39,634 bases of DNA from Subdoligranulum sp. CAG:314 (GCA_000437915.1 FR900992.1:1-39634); one strand, 5' to 3'. Positions 8,901 to 15,985 are shown, counted from the first letter of the stretch. The notes: a model not told the origin generated them from the sequence alone. Translations and numbers: made by a program.

Positions 8901-9095
8901 GGGCATGTCTTCATATTTTTCCTCACGTAAACATGTCGATAATTCTTCTTTTATTTCCGAGCCCGTTTTTTCCTCGACACTGATTTCAACATCGAAGTCT
9001 GTCGATTCTTCATTGAACATTTGCACCGCAAGCTGCAAAAGCTCCAAATGCTTTCCGTTTGCCCACACTTTCAAATAAGTTCTGTTTTCATCCAT
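2925..9095 (-). CDS. Solute-binding-domain/Ig/RHS fusion protein without a toxin end
   Basis: 2056 residues. The ATG at 9095 is chosen because AAGGAGAG (9102-9109) sits 6 bases upstream; the frame is open further, but those codons have no ribosome binding site. Residues 1 to about 390 resemble an extracellular solute-binding protein family 1 domain (LKVWANGKHLELLQLAVQMF, then NPFALYYNVDILE) but with no signal peptide or lipobox. About four Ig-like domains of the Big_3 kind follow (YFVGEKFDKTGMEVEVEF, VYLEGDKFSPSGLSVKAF, VYKKGMSFDPAGMVVEAHY, YVEGEQFDSEGLKGTAFH; about 395-720). Next come an RHS shell region, a beta-sandwich-like insert near SVKVVLFDNNKEKACGEV, YD repeats, and the RHS core end (YYDSDSGFYYINNRFYS, then FLDGGSPETALANATTIYG). 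The protein stops about 10 residues later with no toxin domain, in a frame shifted relative to the cassettes downstream. The shell is expected to encapsulate and deliver a toxin; here it appears disarmed or awaiting a cassette. Confidence 0.9.
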   Translation of the reverse strand: MDENRTYLKVWANGKHLELLQLAVQMFNEESTDFDVEISVEEKTGSEIKEELSTCLREEKYEDMPDIVLVDDAQMKFYLENYCEYFHCFEDLNTDDFNIFNNHNYFAENGWEKYAIPHSCNPFALYYNVDILEDCGIDVAELTDWESFREAGQKLKEDGYYLLPALDWYAITAFMYSAGIDLNFESEDRHESFCKLLNFLLSLQQEGFIYPEIKQDYSQKFFDFATKKFAAFVGAPYDYDALLYHSDTLGDTRVVAAGLPKENPDFLDVSLYNAYWMAPKTGSEERENLAATFLQSMFTVSGGAGMQSDMALEAAENKLVPVLKREDNALSDYYIIGDFYELSKKIVRPYISEQETEFLNGLEYMTKRVLYEALEVEIAVDILLDEEIPVPPKTPGNIKIVSPPSKTTYFVGEKFDKTGMEVEVEFTDGTIETVSAYNVNPVIMSLGTSYVTVSYISNFVEVNTQQSVTVTEAAVERIEVSGDYQEVYLEGDKFSPSGLSVKAFYENGSSKTVSGFDYEPKTSLGVSDTEITVTYTENGKTVSQAVSIDVAKKDVKGLRIAEFPDTTVYKKGMSFDPAGMVVEAHYDNKIWRQFDAYSLGTTDFSNPGIQYVTVTFGIYYTLFPVRVKDDLTGFNIDPTSVKRNYVEGEQFDSEGLKGTAFHADGYSETVLSGFSVESKALTAADRYVTVSYSEYGITKSARLPVYVMSVGKDMSKGGQAELKYSCGAGEASVNLFTDRIRLERHDMNAGANSYAFGLSHIYNSCFDESLSLKQGSGYYKTHMGKGFKLDVQQYLFEGKNDSYEYLDGAGYWHTFLPLGDGERYYDTDGLNLTLKQTAENEFAITDEQGNKLVFESGRLCKTISCHNSNVENIFDYNQAGQLAEIYDNRNKSLKICLEYDEGSGLLKAMRCVKNGATKREIFYAYDSLGRLISTTENGERSVFSYGADGKISGMAFEPDKSAVLFENGSAGSLTVKCGAADISVGGDAEGFALSLTQQNTFSCNCISGGSGTRAFTTVRNRKGATESDEKDVVMKYYFNTAGYTTGIFEVGDYGAENLKSLEKLSGVSLDLPETDTAKTVFNRRNSYFCDLAEASDSAGEVQLSGVDKLVDYKKYKCANYKYFNATFFLKLHTTLENPSVKVVLFDNNKEKACGEVFADATALGGWQFLTVPLELSDNSFDDVRVQVGDANATANFEIADVRIVYSPLSRCFVKAENESAWAPMDSVKKLSYKKAGSSTFVLQEISDDCYMSDKDMQNTFLSMYKERATGQKFVHAGSFALSLCDGRRRLWVSDARLWGKDIKDETDEYKWFDLKIEKLADNSFGTAMFNHETRSPDDMMATHGYMRFYPDLSVAGLIGEGVGQYTTAEKDGSSGSKTETYVYADLKGKKLCEIDEYGVVVSYAYDAFGMLSKKTISHPDTNETIEYSAVHDEVSSVETTATSKNGVNYDTGMDRTEKTIYGGKNETDGGLTKTYSYDATKNRLTGVSYAEENGENLIEYDQAGRISAVTPTGFSSYGYGYGAEYNNFGDATKFYLIKTGGGEDRERTLLVSKEADYAQGTVTTKTYRNQNTAEQHKLTLDKYGRTEKIEENGKTTTFIRQVLPESAGASEVTFMCDPFENRTYKYFYDDFNNCTGVEIEQSNETVFTMKKTGTDEVQYDFLDFTQQKTGLTYDKDKVLAPRIKESVDFKAERMSGRFNRGVTEYTYDSLGRLQSKRHKKEESGTGEIFDSIITVQNRYQKGTALKTQIYAKHNYVNLFQTEYEIKHTYDSRGLFLSDTYKTTHDGETSTKVRSYTYDKSNRLKTETANGYTLEYAYNKDGTLCSETGGGVVKAYSYENGRVTSYIRSGDLVHTKFEYDNYGNCIQYCKTPFSSTEIEWERGNLLKKIRNTEYEYNSSGLRFRKKTGSETTEYYYDGTKLLGENRNGEKEIRYIYDAEGISGFEIASEANPYMFVKDARNNVVAILDNGGEVAAYEYDAWGSCKVVKDTNGIGTLNPVRWKSQYYDSDSGFYYINNRFYSTATKQFLDGGSPETALANATTIYGLNLHNSTIIDIK

Positions 9096-9101
9096 ATAAA
9101 A

Positions 9102-9109
9102 CTCTCCTT
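9102..9109 (-). promoter_or_regulatory. Ribosome binding site that fixes the RHS start
   Basis: AAGGAGAG, 6 bases before the ATG at 9095. No comparable site precedes the earlier in-frame codons up to 9266, so the protein begins MDENRTYLK directly at its solute-binding domain. Confidence 0.85.
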
Positions 9110-9112
9110 TTG

Positions 9113-9134
9113 GCGTATGCGTCATCCCATACGC
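9113..9134. promoter_or_regulatory. Inverted repeat just upstream of the RHS ribosome binding site
   Basis: GCGTATG (9113-9119) and CATACGC (9128-9134) are separated by 8 bases. It could be an operator or a small leader hairpin controlling the RHS gene. Only the symmetry and position support this. Confidence 0.35.
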
Positions 9135-9200
9135 TGTCTTAAATTTATCAGATAAAATAAGACAACAGTATGTCATGGTTAGCCTTCGAGTCCGAATAAA

Positions 9201-9229
9201 AATATAAATAATATTTGAACTTTGAACAA
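9201..9229 (-). promoter_or_regulatory. Candidate promoter of the RHS gene
   Basis: TTGTTC (9224-9229), a 17-base spacer and TATATT (9201-9206) on the minus strand. It lies directly after the terminator of the hemW transcript, leaving roughly 100 bases of leader before the RHS start. Confidence 0.5.
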
Positions 9230-9258
9230 ATAAAAAAGCTGCGGACAATTTCCGCAGC
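9230..9258 (-). terminator. Terminator of the lepA-hemW transcript
   Basis: On the minus strand, GCTGCGGA (9251-9258) pairs with TCCGCAGC (9238-9245) and is followed by six T residues. It lies about 125 bases after the hemW stop. Bases 9096-9381 hold no other gene. Confidence 0.8.
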
Positions 9259-9381
9259 CGCAGCAAATTCCAATTTTTTCAATCAATTTTGTTTTTTAAG
9301 CAAATAAAACTACTATTTAAGAAATAATACTCTGCATAAGACAAAAAAACAACGTATATATTCGGCAAAGAATATCGATTT

Positions 9382-10521
9382 TCAAAATTCGCACAAAATA
9401 GAATTCAACACATAAAACTTGTCCGACGGAACGCGCAAACGCGAACCTACCTTTTCGAGCAGTCCTCTTTCCGCAAGCTCAAATGCCGTGCGCAAATAAT
9501 CGTCTGCCGCCTTATTGAACTCGCTGCTTATCCTCTCCGCGTCCACGCCCTCCTCCGTGCGCAGACCGAGAATAAAGCATTCGTAAGCCTTCTCTTTTTC
9601 AGTAAGCCTGTGCCTGCCGACAACGGGCAGTCTGCCTTCGTCCAGAGCGCGGATATATTTGTCTAAATTCTTGACGTTTGAACGCCTCACTCCGTGCAAG
9701 TAGGAGTGCGCCGACACTCCCAGACCGATGTATTCTCCGCAACGCCAATAATTGAGGTTGTGCCTGCATTCCAAGCCCTTCAAGGCAAAATTGCTCACCT
9801 CGTAACGACAAAACCCTGCCGACAAAAGCCGTCGGTACACCGCATCGTAAAAATCCGCCGTCGCGTCCTCGTCGGGCAGCACAAGGCGGCGTCCTCCGCA
9901 AGTTTTTTTGTTTAACATTGCGGACAGCCTTGTTCCCCTCTCGACGGTCAGCGCATAGGCGGAAACGTGCGTAAGCTTTGCTTTGATTAACGTATCGAGT
10001 GTTCTGTCAAGTCTCTCCGGCGTCTCATAGGGAAGCCCGAGAATTATATCGGCAGATACGTTGTCTATGCCTGCGGCGGCGGCGAAACCGACCACGTTTT
10101 CAAATTGCGCCAGACAATGCGGTCTGTTAAGCAGCTTCAAAGTCCCGTCGTCTGCCGTCTGCAAGCCTATACTCAAACGGTTTACGCCGCTTGCGGCAAA
10201 CTCAAAAATTTTTTCTTGGGATGCGGAGTCGGGGTTGCATTCAACCGTAATTTCCGCTTTCCCATTCAAATCGCAGACTTTTGCCACAAATTCGAGAAAA
10301 TCCGTTATCAGAGACGAATCGACCGCCGACGGCGTACCTCCGCCGAAAAAAACCGTATCTATTTCAAACGGTTTTTTCTCTTTGGCTCCGTATAAAGTCA
10401 ATTCTTTTTTAAGGCAGGAAAAATATTTCCGCGCAGCGTCAATACGGTTGGGATACGAACAGAAATCACAGTAAACGCATTTTTGCCTGCAAAAAGGAAC
10501 GTGAACATAAAGCCCCGCCAT
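9382..10521 (-). CDS. hemW: HemW, radical SAM heme chaperone family
   Basis: 379 residues, normal for HemW. The radical SAM [4Fe-4S] cluster motif CRQKCVYC gives Cys11, Cys15 and Cys18, followed by the HemW-typical DF. GGGTPS lies near residue 60 and SIGLQT near 137. It lacks the longer N-terminal region of true HemN coproporphyrinogen dehydrogenases. HemW-family proteins bind and transfer heme and were often misnamed oxygen-independent coproporphyrinogen oxidases. It starts 6 bases after lepA, the usual Bacillota pairing, so the two are co-transcribed. A terminator follows at 9230-9258. Confidence 0.9.
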   Translation of the reverse strand: MAGLYVHVPFCRQKCVYCDFCSYPNRIDAARKYFSCLKKELTLYGAKEKKPFEIDTVFFGGGTPSAVDSSLITDFLEFVAKVCDLNGKAEITVECNPDSASQEKIFEFAASGVNRLSIGLQTADDGTLKLLNRPHCLAQFENVVGFAAAAGIDNVSADIILGLPYETPERLDRTLDTLIKAKLTHVSAYALTVERGTRLSAMLNKKTCGGRRLVLPDEDATADFYDAVYRRLLSAGFCRYEVSNFALKGLECRHNLNYWRCGEYIGLGVSAHSYLHGVRRSNVKNLDKYIRALDEGRLPVVGRHRLTEKEKAYECFILGLRTEEGVDAERISSEFNKAADDYLRTAFELAERGLLEKVGSRLRVPSDKFYVLNSILCEF

Positions 10522-10527
10522 CGCTCG

Positions 10528-12330
10528 TCAGTCCTCGTCTATTTTGAGTATGGACATAAACGCCTCGCTCGGTATGGAAACGCTGCCCACCTGACGCATA
10601 CGCTTTTTGCCTTCTTTCTGCTTTTCGAGCAGCTTCTTTTTTCTTGTTATATCGCCGCCGTAGCATTTTGCAAGCACGTCCTTGCGCATTGCCTTAACCG
10701 TTTCGCGGGCAATAATCTTGTTTCCGATTGCCGCCTGAATGGGAATTTCAAACATCTGACGCGGAATCGCTTCCTTCAATTTCTCGGCTATTTTACGTCC
10801 TCGTGCATAAGCTCTGTCCTCGTGCACTATTATGCTTAAAGCGTCGCACATTTCGCCGTTCAAAAGCAAATCCAGCTTGACCAGCTTGCTTGGCACATAT
10901 CCCTTTATTTCATAATCAAGGCTCGCATAGCCGCGCGTGCGCGATTTTAGCGTATCGAAAAAATCATAGATGATTTCGTTGAGGGGCATTTCGTAGTGTA
11001 TTCTGACGCGCTTGGTGTCAACGTAAGTCATATCGGTAAAAACTCCGCGTTTTTCCTGACACAGCTCCATAATCGACCCCACATACTCGGGCGGCGAATA
11101 TATGAACGCATTGACAATCGGCTCCTCCATGTGCTCTATATTTGTCACAGGAGGCAGCTTGGTCGGGTTGTCAATTTCCAAAACCCGGCCGTCCGTCGTA
11201 TATACCTTGTAAGAAACGCTCGGCGCCGTGGTAACCAAATCGAGGTCGAACTCCCGTTCGAGACGTTCCTGAATTATTTCCATATGCAGCAGCCCTAAAA
11301 AACCGCATCTGAATCCGAAGCCGAGCGCCACCGACGTGTCCGGCTCGTAAACAAGCGCGGCGTCGTTGAGCTTTAATTTTTCCAGCGCGTCCTTCAAATC
11401 GTTGTATTTGGAGCCGTCCGCAGGATATATACCGCAGTAGACCATGGGCAACACGTCTTTGTAGCCTTTTAAAGCCTCGGCTGCGGGATTGTCCGCAGTT
11501 GTTATGGTGTCGCCGACTTTTGTATCCGACACGGTTTTTATGCTTGCTGCAATATATCCGACGTCCCCTGCCGAAAGACTGTCCGTCTGACGCATTTCGG
11601 GCGCGAATATCCCGACCTCCGTCACGTCGAAAACCTTGTCCTTGGTCTGAAACATTTTGATTTTGGAGCCGACTCTGACCTTGCCGTCAAAAATTCTTAC
11701 CAGAATGAGCACTCCCTTGTAATTGTCGTATACGCAATCGAAAATAAGCGCCTTCAAGGGAGCGTTTTCGTCTCCTTTGGGACAGGGAATTTCCTCTATT
11801 ACGCTTTCGAGCACCTTGTCGATATTTATGCCTTCCTTGGCGGAGATTAACGGAGCGCGGCTTGCGTCCAGCCCTATTTCCTCTATTTCCTGCCTGACCT
11901 CCTCGGGACGCGCCGACGGCAAATCTATCTTGTTTATCACGGGCACGATTGCCAAATCGTTGTCCAACGCCAGATAACAATTGGCAAGCGTCTGCGCCTC
12001 TACGCCCTGACTTGCATCCACAATCAGCAACGCTCCCTCGCACGCCGCGAGACTGCGCGAAACCTCGTAATTGAAGTCGACGTGTCCCGGCGTGTCAATA
12101 AGGTTGAGGGTATAATTTTCCCCCTTGTAGCAGTAATTCATTTTGACGGGAGCAAGCTTTATTGTGATTCCCCTTTCTCTTTCAAGCTCCATCGAGTCAA
12201 GCAGCTGATTTTCCATATCACGCTTGGCGACCTGTCCCGTATATTCTATAAGACGGTCCGCAAGAGTACTTTTTCCGTGGTCTATATGGGCTATTATGCA
12301 GAAGTTTCTCGTTCTTTGAAGTTTGTCCAT
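10528..12330 (-). CDS. lepA: Elongation factor 4 (LepA), ribosomal back-translocase GTPase
   Basis: 600 residues, full length. The G1 loop is AHIDHGKST (14-22), then ERERGITIK, DTPGHVDF and NKIDLP. The C-terminal half carries LepA-type domains III-V and the C-terminal domain, with GYASLDYEIKGY and the Lys/Arg-rich GGDITRKKKLLEKQKEGKKRM near the end. LepA binds stalled or mistranslocated ribosomes and hydrolyses GTP. The start MDKLQRTRNFCIIAH fits the family. There is no Shine-Dalgarno sequence: a TATAAT box ends 6 bases before the ATG, suggesting a leaderless mRNA. hemW follows 6 bases after the stop. Confidence 0.97.
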   Translation of the reverse strand: MDKLQRTRNFCIIAHIDHGKSTLADRLIEYTGQVAKRDMENQLLDSMELERERGITIKLAPVKMNYCYKGENYTLNLIDTPGHVDFNYEVSRSLAACEGALLIVDASQGVEAQTLANCYLALDNDLAIVPVINKIDLPSARPEEVRQEIEEIGLDASRAPLISAKEGINIDKVLESVIEEIPCPKGDENAPLKALIFDCVYDNYKGVLILVRIFDGKVRVGSKIKMFQTKDKVFDVTEVGIFAPEMRQTDSLSAGDVGYIAASIKTVSDTKVGDTITTADNPAAEALKGYKDVLPMVYCGIYPADGSKYNDLKDALEKLKLNDAALVYEPDTSVALGFGFRCGFLGLLHMEIIQERLEREFDLDLVTTAPSVSYKVYTTDGRVLEIDNPTKLPPVTNIEHMEEPIVNAFIYSPPEYVGSIMELCQEKRGVFTDMTYVDTKRVRIHYEMPLNEIIYDFFDTLKSRTRGYASLDYEIKGYVPSKLVKLDLLLNGEMCDALSIIVHEDRAYARGRKIAEKLKEAIPRQMFEIPIQAAIGNKIIARETVKAMRKDVLAKCYGGDITRKKKLLEKQKEGKKRMRQVGSVSIPSEAFMSILKIDED

Positions 12331-12336
12331 TTTTTT

Positions 12337-12366
12337 ATTATACTATTTCAGACTGCGCCTTGACAA
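12337..12366 (-). promoter_or_regulatory. lepA promoter, predicted to make a leaderless transcript
   Basis: TTGTCA (12361-12366), an 18-base spacer and TATAAT (12337-12342) on the minus strand. Only six bases (an A-run on the coding strand) separate the -10 box from the ATG at 12330, so the usual start site would fall on or next to the start codon. Confidence 0.75.
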
Positions 12367-12398
12367 ACGTTTAATCGAAATTTCACATTGCATTTTTC

Positions 12399-14702
12399 TT
12401 ACGAAACGGAAACGGACGACAGCTTGGAAACGAGACTGTCCACAAATTCGGTTATACTCATCTCGCGCCAGCTTTTTTCGTCGTTTTGATAAATTGCATC
12501 CAGCTGCTCCGCGCACTGAATTTCGATTACGCCGTTTTCAATCAGAGTCCCCATAGCGGCGTTGCTTACCGCGTCGGTGAGAGCGGCGGGCAGATTTGAC
12601 AGAGAAGTGTCAGTGTCAATCAGTGACAGCACGCCCGATTGCTGCGATTGATAAAACTCCGACAGCGGCAGATTCATGATCTTGTCCGTTAAGTCGGAAG
12701 AGTCGAGATTTGAAACGAACAAATTGGAAACAATATTGTTTATGCCGTCCGCTTTGTTCCCGTTTTTGTCGTAGTATTGGTAGTCGAAGCATTCGTCCGT
12801 GTGCTGAGTATGGTCTGCTTTGCAGCTTTGCGCTTCGTAAAATTTCTTTGTCGTTGTGTCGTACCGTATGTAGAGTCCTTGATATTCACCTGTTGTGGTT
12901 ATTATGCAGATGTTGTTTGATTCGTTGTCGGTCGTGACAGTCTCCAAAGTCAGCTGCAATCCGACTACGTCTATTTCCCGTCTGTGATAATCCAGCAGGT
13001 CGCCTACATACATTTCGTTGAGCTTTTCTTCGAGACGCGTTATTTCAGTGTCTGCAAGCTTTTGCATGATGACGGGAGAGTCTGCAGTCACTCCGATAAG
13101 CTCGCCGAAGGTCACCCCTTCAAGCAGTACGTCGAATTCGAAATTTGCCTCCGACAGCTCGCCGAGCGTTTTTGAGGCGATGTTGAGCGTCAGACGGTCG
13201 GTTATTTCCGTTTCGCCGTCAAACCATTTTCCGTCGTCGTCGCAAGCGTAGCCCATAAGCTCGCCCATTTTTAAATCACGCGCTATTGACGCAAAGTCGA
13301 GCGAGCCGTCTGCCAGCGACGCGGCGTCCTTGTCGATAAGCTTCAAGGTAAGCGTATCGGTAACCTCGCTTTCCCCGTTGTACCATTTGTTTTGGGTTGC
13401 GTTGAAAGTGTAGCCCATGAGGTCGCCGACCTTCATGCCCTTGACTATCTCCGCCAAATCCAATCCGTTGTCCTTGACGGTCATCAAATCACGCTCCGCG
13501 AGATTGATTGTCAGCTTGTCGGTTATTTCCGCTTCGCCGTCAAACCACTTTCCGCTTTCTTCGTCAAACGTATATCCCATAACGTCGCCTATTTTCATAC
13601 CGTCTATGACGTCGTTTACCGAGAAGTCTCCGTTCAAAAGCTCGGTCATACTCAAATCGGCGATTTTGACGGTCAAAGCGTCGGTCACGACGGCGCCGCT
13701 GCCTGTTTTCCACGTACTCGCGCTTTCGTCGTAGACAAACCCAAGAACGTCTCCCGTTTTCAATCCGTTTGTCAACGTGTTCAGACTGAAACTGCCGTCT
13801 GTCAGCTGCGTCGTTTTTATATTTGCGATTGCAAGCTGAACCTTGTCGGTTATTTCCTTCTGTTCGTCGAACCATTTTTGGGTTTGTTCGTCGAAATCAT
13901 ATCCCATCATTTCGCCGACCTTTACGTCTTTGAGCATGGTGTTGACCGAAAAGCTGCCGTTTGTTATGTCTGAAAGCTCCACGTCGGCAACAATCAAAAC
14001 CAGATTATCCGTGACGGGAGCGTCGCCGTTCAACCATGCGTCGCTGTTTTCGTCATAGGTGAAATTCATTACGTCGCCGATTCTTGCGCCGTCAAGCAAA
14101 AACGAAACCGCGTTGCCGCCGCTGTTGAGACTTGCGACGAATGCGCCTAGGTCTTTGGAGGCAATTATTCCTTCTATGCCGGTGGTTTTGATTTGCGGCA
14201 CGACGGCCTTTAAAGTGACTCCTCCGAGCACCTTGGTCATGTTGAAGCTTGTAAGGTCGTTTAATGTGGGAGGCTCGGAACTGTTCTTCCAAGCCGTAAC
14301 AATTTCGTCGTTTATCGCGCCGTTTAAAAGGGGCGCGAGGGAAGAAAGCTTGATTCCGCCGAGCGCGGCTTTAAGTCCGTTTTGGTCTGCGAAATTTACG
14401 CTTTTAAGCTCGTCGAACTCCTGATTTTGACTGTCAAGCCCCAACAGGTCGATTAAGTCCACTCCGAAGGCGCTCTTGACGGAATTTATGGAAAGATTGT
14501 TGTCGTTTATGAGCTTTACGCCGTCGATGATTATGTCAAGCAAAGGCATATCGTCGAAGCTTTTGCCTGCGTCGTTTACGTAGTCGGTGTTTGCGCCGAA
14601 GGTGGACGGCTTGATGATTGCAGCCGCAAGCACAACGCCGCCGACCAAAATAATCCAACCGAAAATCATGCCTAAAAAGAATGCAAGTATTCTCCTGCCC
14701 AT
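12399..14702 (-). CDS. Membrane-anchored protein with six 54-residue tandem repeats
   Basis: 767 residues; I do not recognise the family. A single N-terminal membrane segment (about 5-30) without a lipobox looks like an uncleaved anchor, placing the rest outside the cell. Residues about 206-529 are six tandem repeats with the pattern KxGDVMGYxFDExxxKWFxGxxEITDxLxLxIAD. A degenerate seventh copy follows (VTFGELIGVTADS) and the partial motif YVGDLLDYH. The C-terminal part contains CKADHTQHTDECFDYQYYD, a His/Cys cluster that could bind metal. The GGAGG ribosome binding site and ATG at 14702 are clear. It has its own promoter and no visible terminator before the lepA promoter. A structural or adhesive surface role is a guess. 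Confidence 0.85.
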   Translation of the reverse strand: MGRRILAFFLGMIFGWIILVGGVVLAAAIIKPSTFGANTDYVNDAGKSFDDMPLLDIIIDGVKLINDNNLSINSVKSAFGVDLIDLLGLDSQNQEFDELKSVNFADQNGLKAALGGIKLSSLAPLLNGAINDEIVTAWKNSSEPPTLNDLTSFNMTKVLGGVTLKAVVPQIKTTGIEGIIASKDLGAFVASLNSGGNAVSFLLDGARIGDVMNFTYDENSDAWLNGDAPVTDNLVLIVADVELSDITNGSFSVNTMLKDVKVGEMMGYDFDEQTQKWFDEQKEITDKVQLAIANIKTTQLTDGSFSLNTLTNGLKTGDVLGFVYDESASTWKTGSGAVVTDALTVKIADLSMTELLNGDFSVNDVIDGMKIGDVMGYTFDEESGKWFDGEAEITDKLTINLAERDLMTVKDNGLDLAEIVKGMKVGDLMGYTFNATQNKWYNGESEVTDTLTLKLIDKDAASLADGSLDFASIARDLKMGELMGYACDDDGKWFDGETEITDRLTLNIASKTLGELSEANFEFDVLLEGVTFGELIGVTADSPVIMQKLADTEITRLEEKLNEMYVGDLLDYHRREIDVVGLQLTLETVTTDNESNNICIITTTGEYQGLYIRYDTTTKKFYEAQSCKADHTQHTDECFDYQYYDKNGNKADGINNIVSNLFVSNLDSSDLTDKIMNLPLSEFYQSQQSGVLSLIDTDTSLSNLPAALTDAVSNAAMGTLIENGVIEIQCAEQLDAIYQNDEKSWREMSITEFVDSLVSKLSSVSVS
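13116..14087 (-). repeat. Six tandem 162-bp (54-codon) coding repeats
   Basis: The block is 972 bp, equal to 6 x 54 codons. Individual copies range from 53 to 55 codons. They share the GDxMGY, KWF-G and EITDxL motifs, while the Ser/Asp-rich ends vary, so these are diverged tandem duplications. Confidence 0.85.
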
Positions 14703-14731
14703 ATTTTCCTCCGCATTTAAGATACCTTTAA

Positions 14732-14761
14732 ATTATAACATCAATTGCTTTAAACAGTCAA
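14732..14761 (-). promoter_or_regulatory. Promoter of the 54-residue-repeat protein
   Basis: TTGACT (14756-14761), an 18-base spacer and TATAAT (14732-14737) on the minus strand, about 30 bases before the start codon. Confidence 0.75.
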
Positions 14762-14879
14762 TGGAAAATATTGGTTTGAAAAGCTTGGACTTTTAATCAA
14801 ACAAATATATACTTTGCTTGCGCCAAGACAAAAATTATTTAACAATAAATATTTTTCACATTTTTCAGGCGTTTTTTGC

Positions 14880-14908
14880 TTGCAATTTGCCGTATTAAAT
14901 TATAAAAT
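14880..14908 (+). promoter_or_regulatory. Promoter of the XRE regulator
   Basis: TTGCAA (14880-14885), a 17-base spacer and TAAAAT (14903-14908), 29 bases before the ATG. The region 14703-14937 is a divergent promoter region; nothing else is seen in it. Confidence 0.6.
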
Positions 14909-14937
14909 AAACTATATTCATCTGAGAGGTTAAACTA

Positions 14938-15162
14938 ATGAAAGACTCGATAATGGAAAGCTTTGGTCCGAGAATCAAGAAACTGAGACTAGAACGCGGC
15001 TACACGAGCCAAAAGGTTGCGGACGAGGTAGGCGTTTCAAAGGGATGCGTCAGCTTTTGGGAAAACGGGCTGAGCGAGCCGAAAGCGTCGCATATCGTGG
15101 CGCTGTCAAGGTTTTTCGGAGTAAGCTGCGATTTTCTGCTTGGCAGAACCTCGAATAAATAA
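14938..15162 (+). CDS. XRE-family helix-turn-helix regulator
   Basis: 74 residues, essentially one HTH_3 domain (about 10-66): RIKKLRLERGYTSQKVADEVGVSKGCVSFWE is arranged as helices 1-3 with the recognition helix at SKGCVSFWENG, ending in FGVSCDFLLGR, the common XRE tail. It binds DNA and lacks a sensor domain. AGAGG lies about 9 bases before the ATG. It is one of only two plus-strand protein genes in the window and is divergent from the repeat protein at 12399-14702, which it might regulate. That link is inference. Confidence 0.9.
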   Translation: MKDSIMESFGPRIKKLRLERGYTSQKVADEVGVSKGCVSFWENGLSEPKASHIVALSRFFGVSCDFLLGRTSNK

Positions 15163-15164
15163 TT

Positions 15165-15197
15165 AAACGGACGGTTTTTTTACCGTCCGTTTCTTTT
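15165..15197. terminator. Bidirectional terminator between converging genes
   Basis: AAACGGACGG (15165-15174) pairs with CCGTCCGTTT (15183-15192), with T-tracts on both strands. It lies between the XRE regulator and the metallophosphoesterase, which converge here. Confidence 0.9.
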
Positions 15198-15940
15198 TAA
15201 TCTTTTTTCATGGGTTCGGAGTTTTGCCGTCTGAAATAAAAACTTTGAATAAATTCATAGTCGGGAAGAGCTTTTTTTTTCATCGCATCAAACAGCCCCT
15301 GCCTGTCGTAAGGCTCAGTTACACTGTCGTATTTAAAAGAACCGTCGCCGAAAACTTCAAGTATAATTCCCCGCGCAAAGGAACCTGCGTGGCACCCCAC
15401 CGAACCGACGTCAACATACAGTTTTTTGCCGCGCATAGACATAGGAGTGTGGTCGTGACCGAAAAAAATCACGTCCGCGTCGTAATGTGCAAACATTTTG
15501 TCAAGCTTTTCGGGCGTGGGATTTTTGTCCAGCGGCTGAAACGCCGAATCGTCCGCTTCCCTCGCGTAATGGGTGAAAATCACCTTCAAGCCGAAATATT
15601 CGCGCCTGAGCGTAAAAGGTATAGTTTCCGTTTTTTTGCGCAGCTCTTCCCCCAAACTGTCGAAAACAAAATTTTTATGCGCCGTCGAAATATGAGATTT
15701 GTCCGCCTGCACCCTGTTGTTTCTCACGAAATCGTTGTCATGGTTTCCCCTGACGCATTGAATGTAGGGATGGGCGAAAAAATATTCGACGCACTCGCGC
15801 GAATACGGCCCCATGGAAATCATATCGCCCAAATGATATATTTCGTCGCATTTTTCCCTGTTAAACAACTGCACGATTGCTTCCAGCGCAGGCAAATTGC
15901 CGTGCGTATCGGAAAAAATACCTACTTTTTTGCTGTCCAA
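15197..15940 (-). CDS. Calcineurin-like metallophosphoesterase, YfcE/MJ0936-like
   Basis: 247 residues with the full set of metal-binding motifs: DTHGN (Asp11, His13), GDMISMGP (Asp39), GNHD (Asn66, His67), THY (His124) and GHDHTP (His162, His164), then GSVG. Such enzymes use two metal ions to cleave phosphoesters; the physiological substrate is unknown. The start is a TTG at 15938-15940 with AGAGG about 9 bases upstream; no better ATG fits the first motif. It is the last gene of the hisS-led operon, 45 bases after the EIIC-like gene, and ends at a shared terminator. Confidence 0.88.
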   Translation of the reverse strand: MDSKKVGIFSDTHGNLPALEAIVQLFNREKCDEIYHLGDMISMGPYSRECVEYFFAHPYIQCVRGNHDNDFVRNNRVQADKSHISTAHKNFVFDSLGEELRKKTETIPFTLRREYFGLKVIFTHYAREADDSAFQPLDKNPTPEKLDKMFAHYDADVIFFGHDHTPMSMRGKKLYVDVGSVGCHAGSFARGIILEVFGDGSFKYDSVTEPYDRQGLFDAMKKKALPDYEFIQSFYFRRQNSEPMKKD

Positions 15941-15985
15941 AATTGTCTACCTCTGATTTTTTCGGAACACGCCGCAAACAGATTG

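Noticed and set aside
9096..9266. Longer N-terminus for the RHS protein
   Set aside because: The frame is open, but the only good ribosome binding site is the one before 9095, and the extra residues give no convincing signal peptide.
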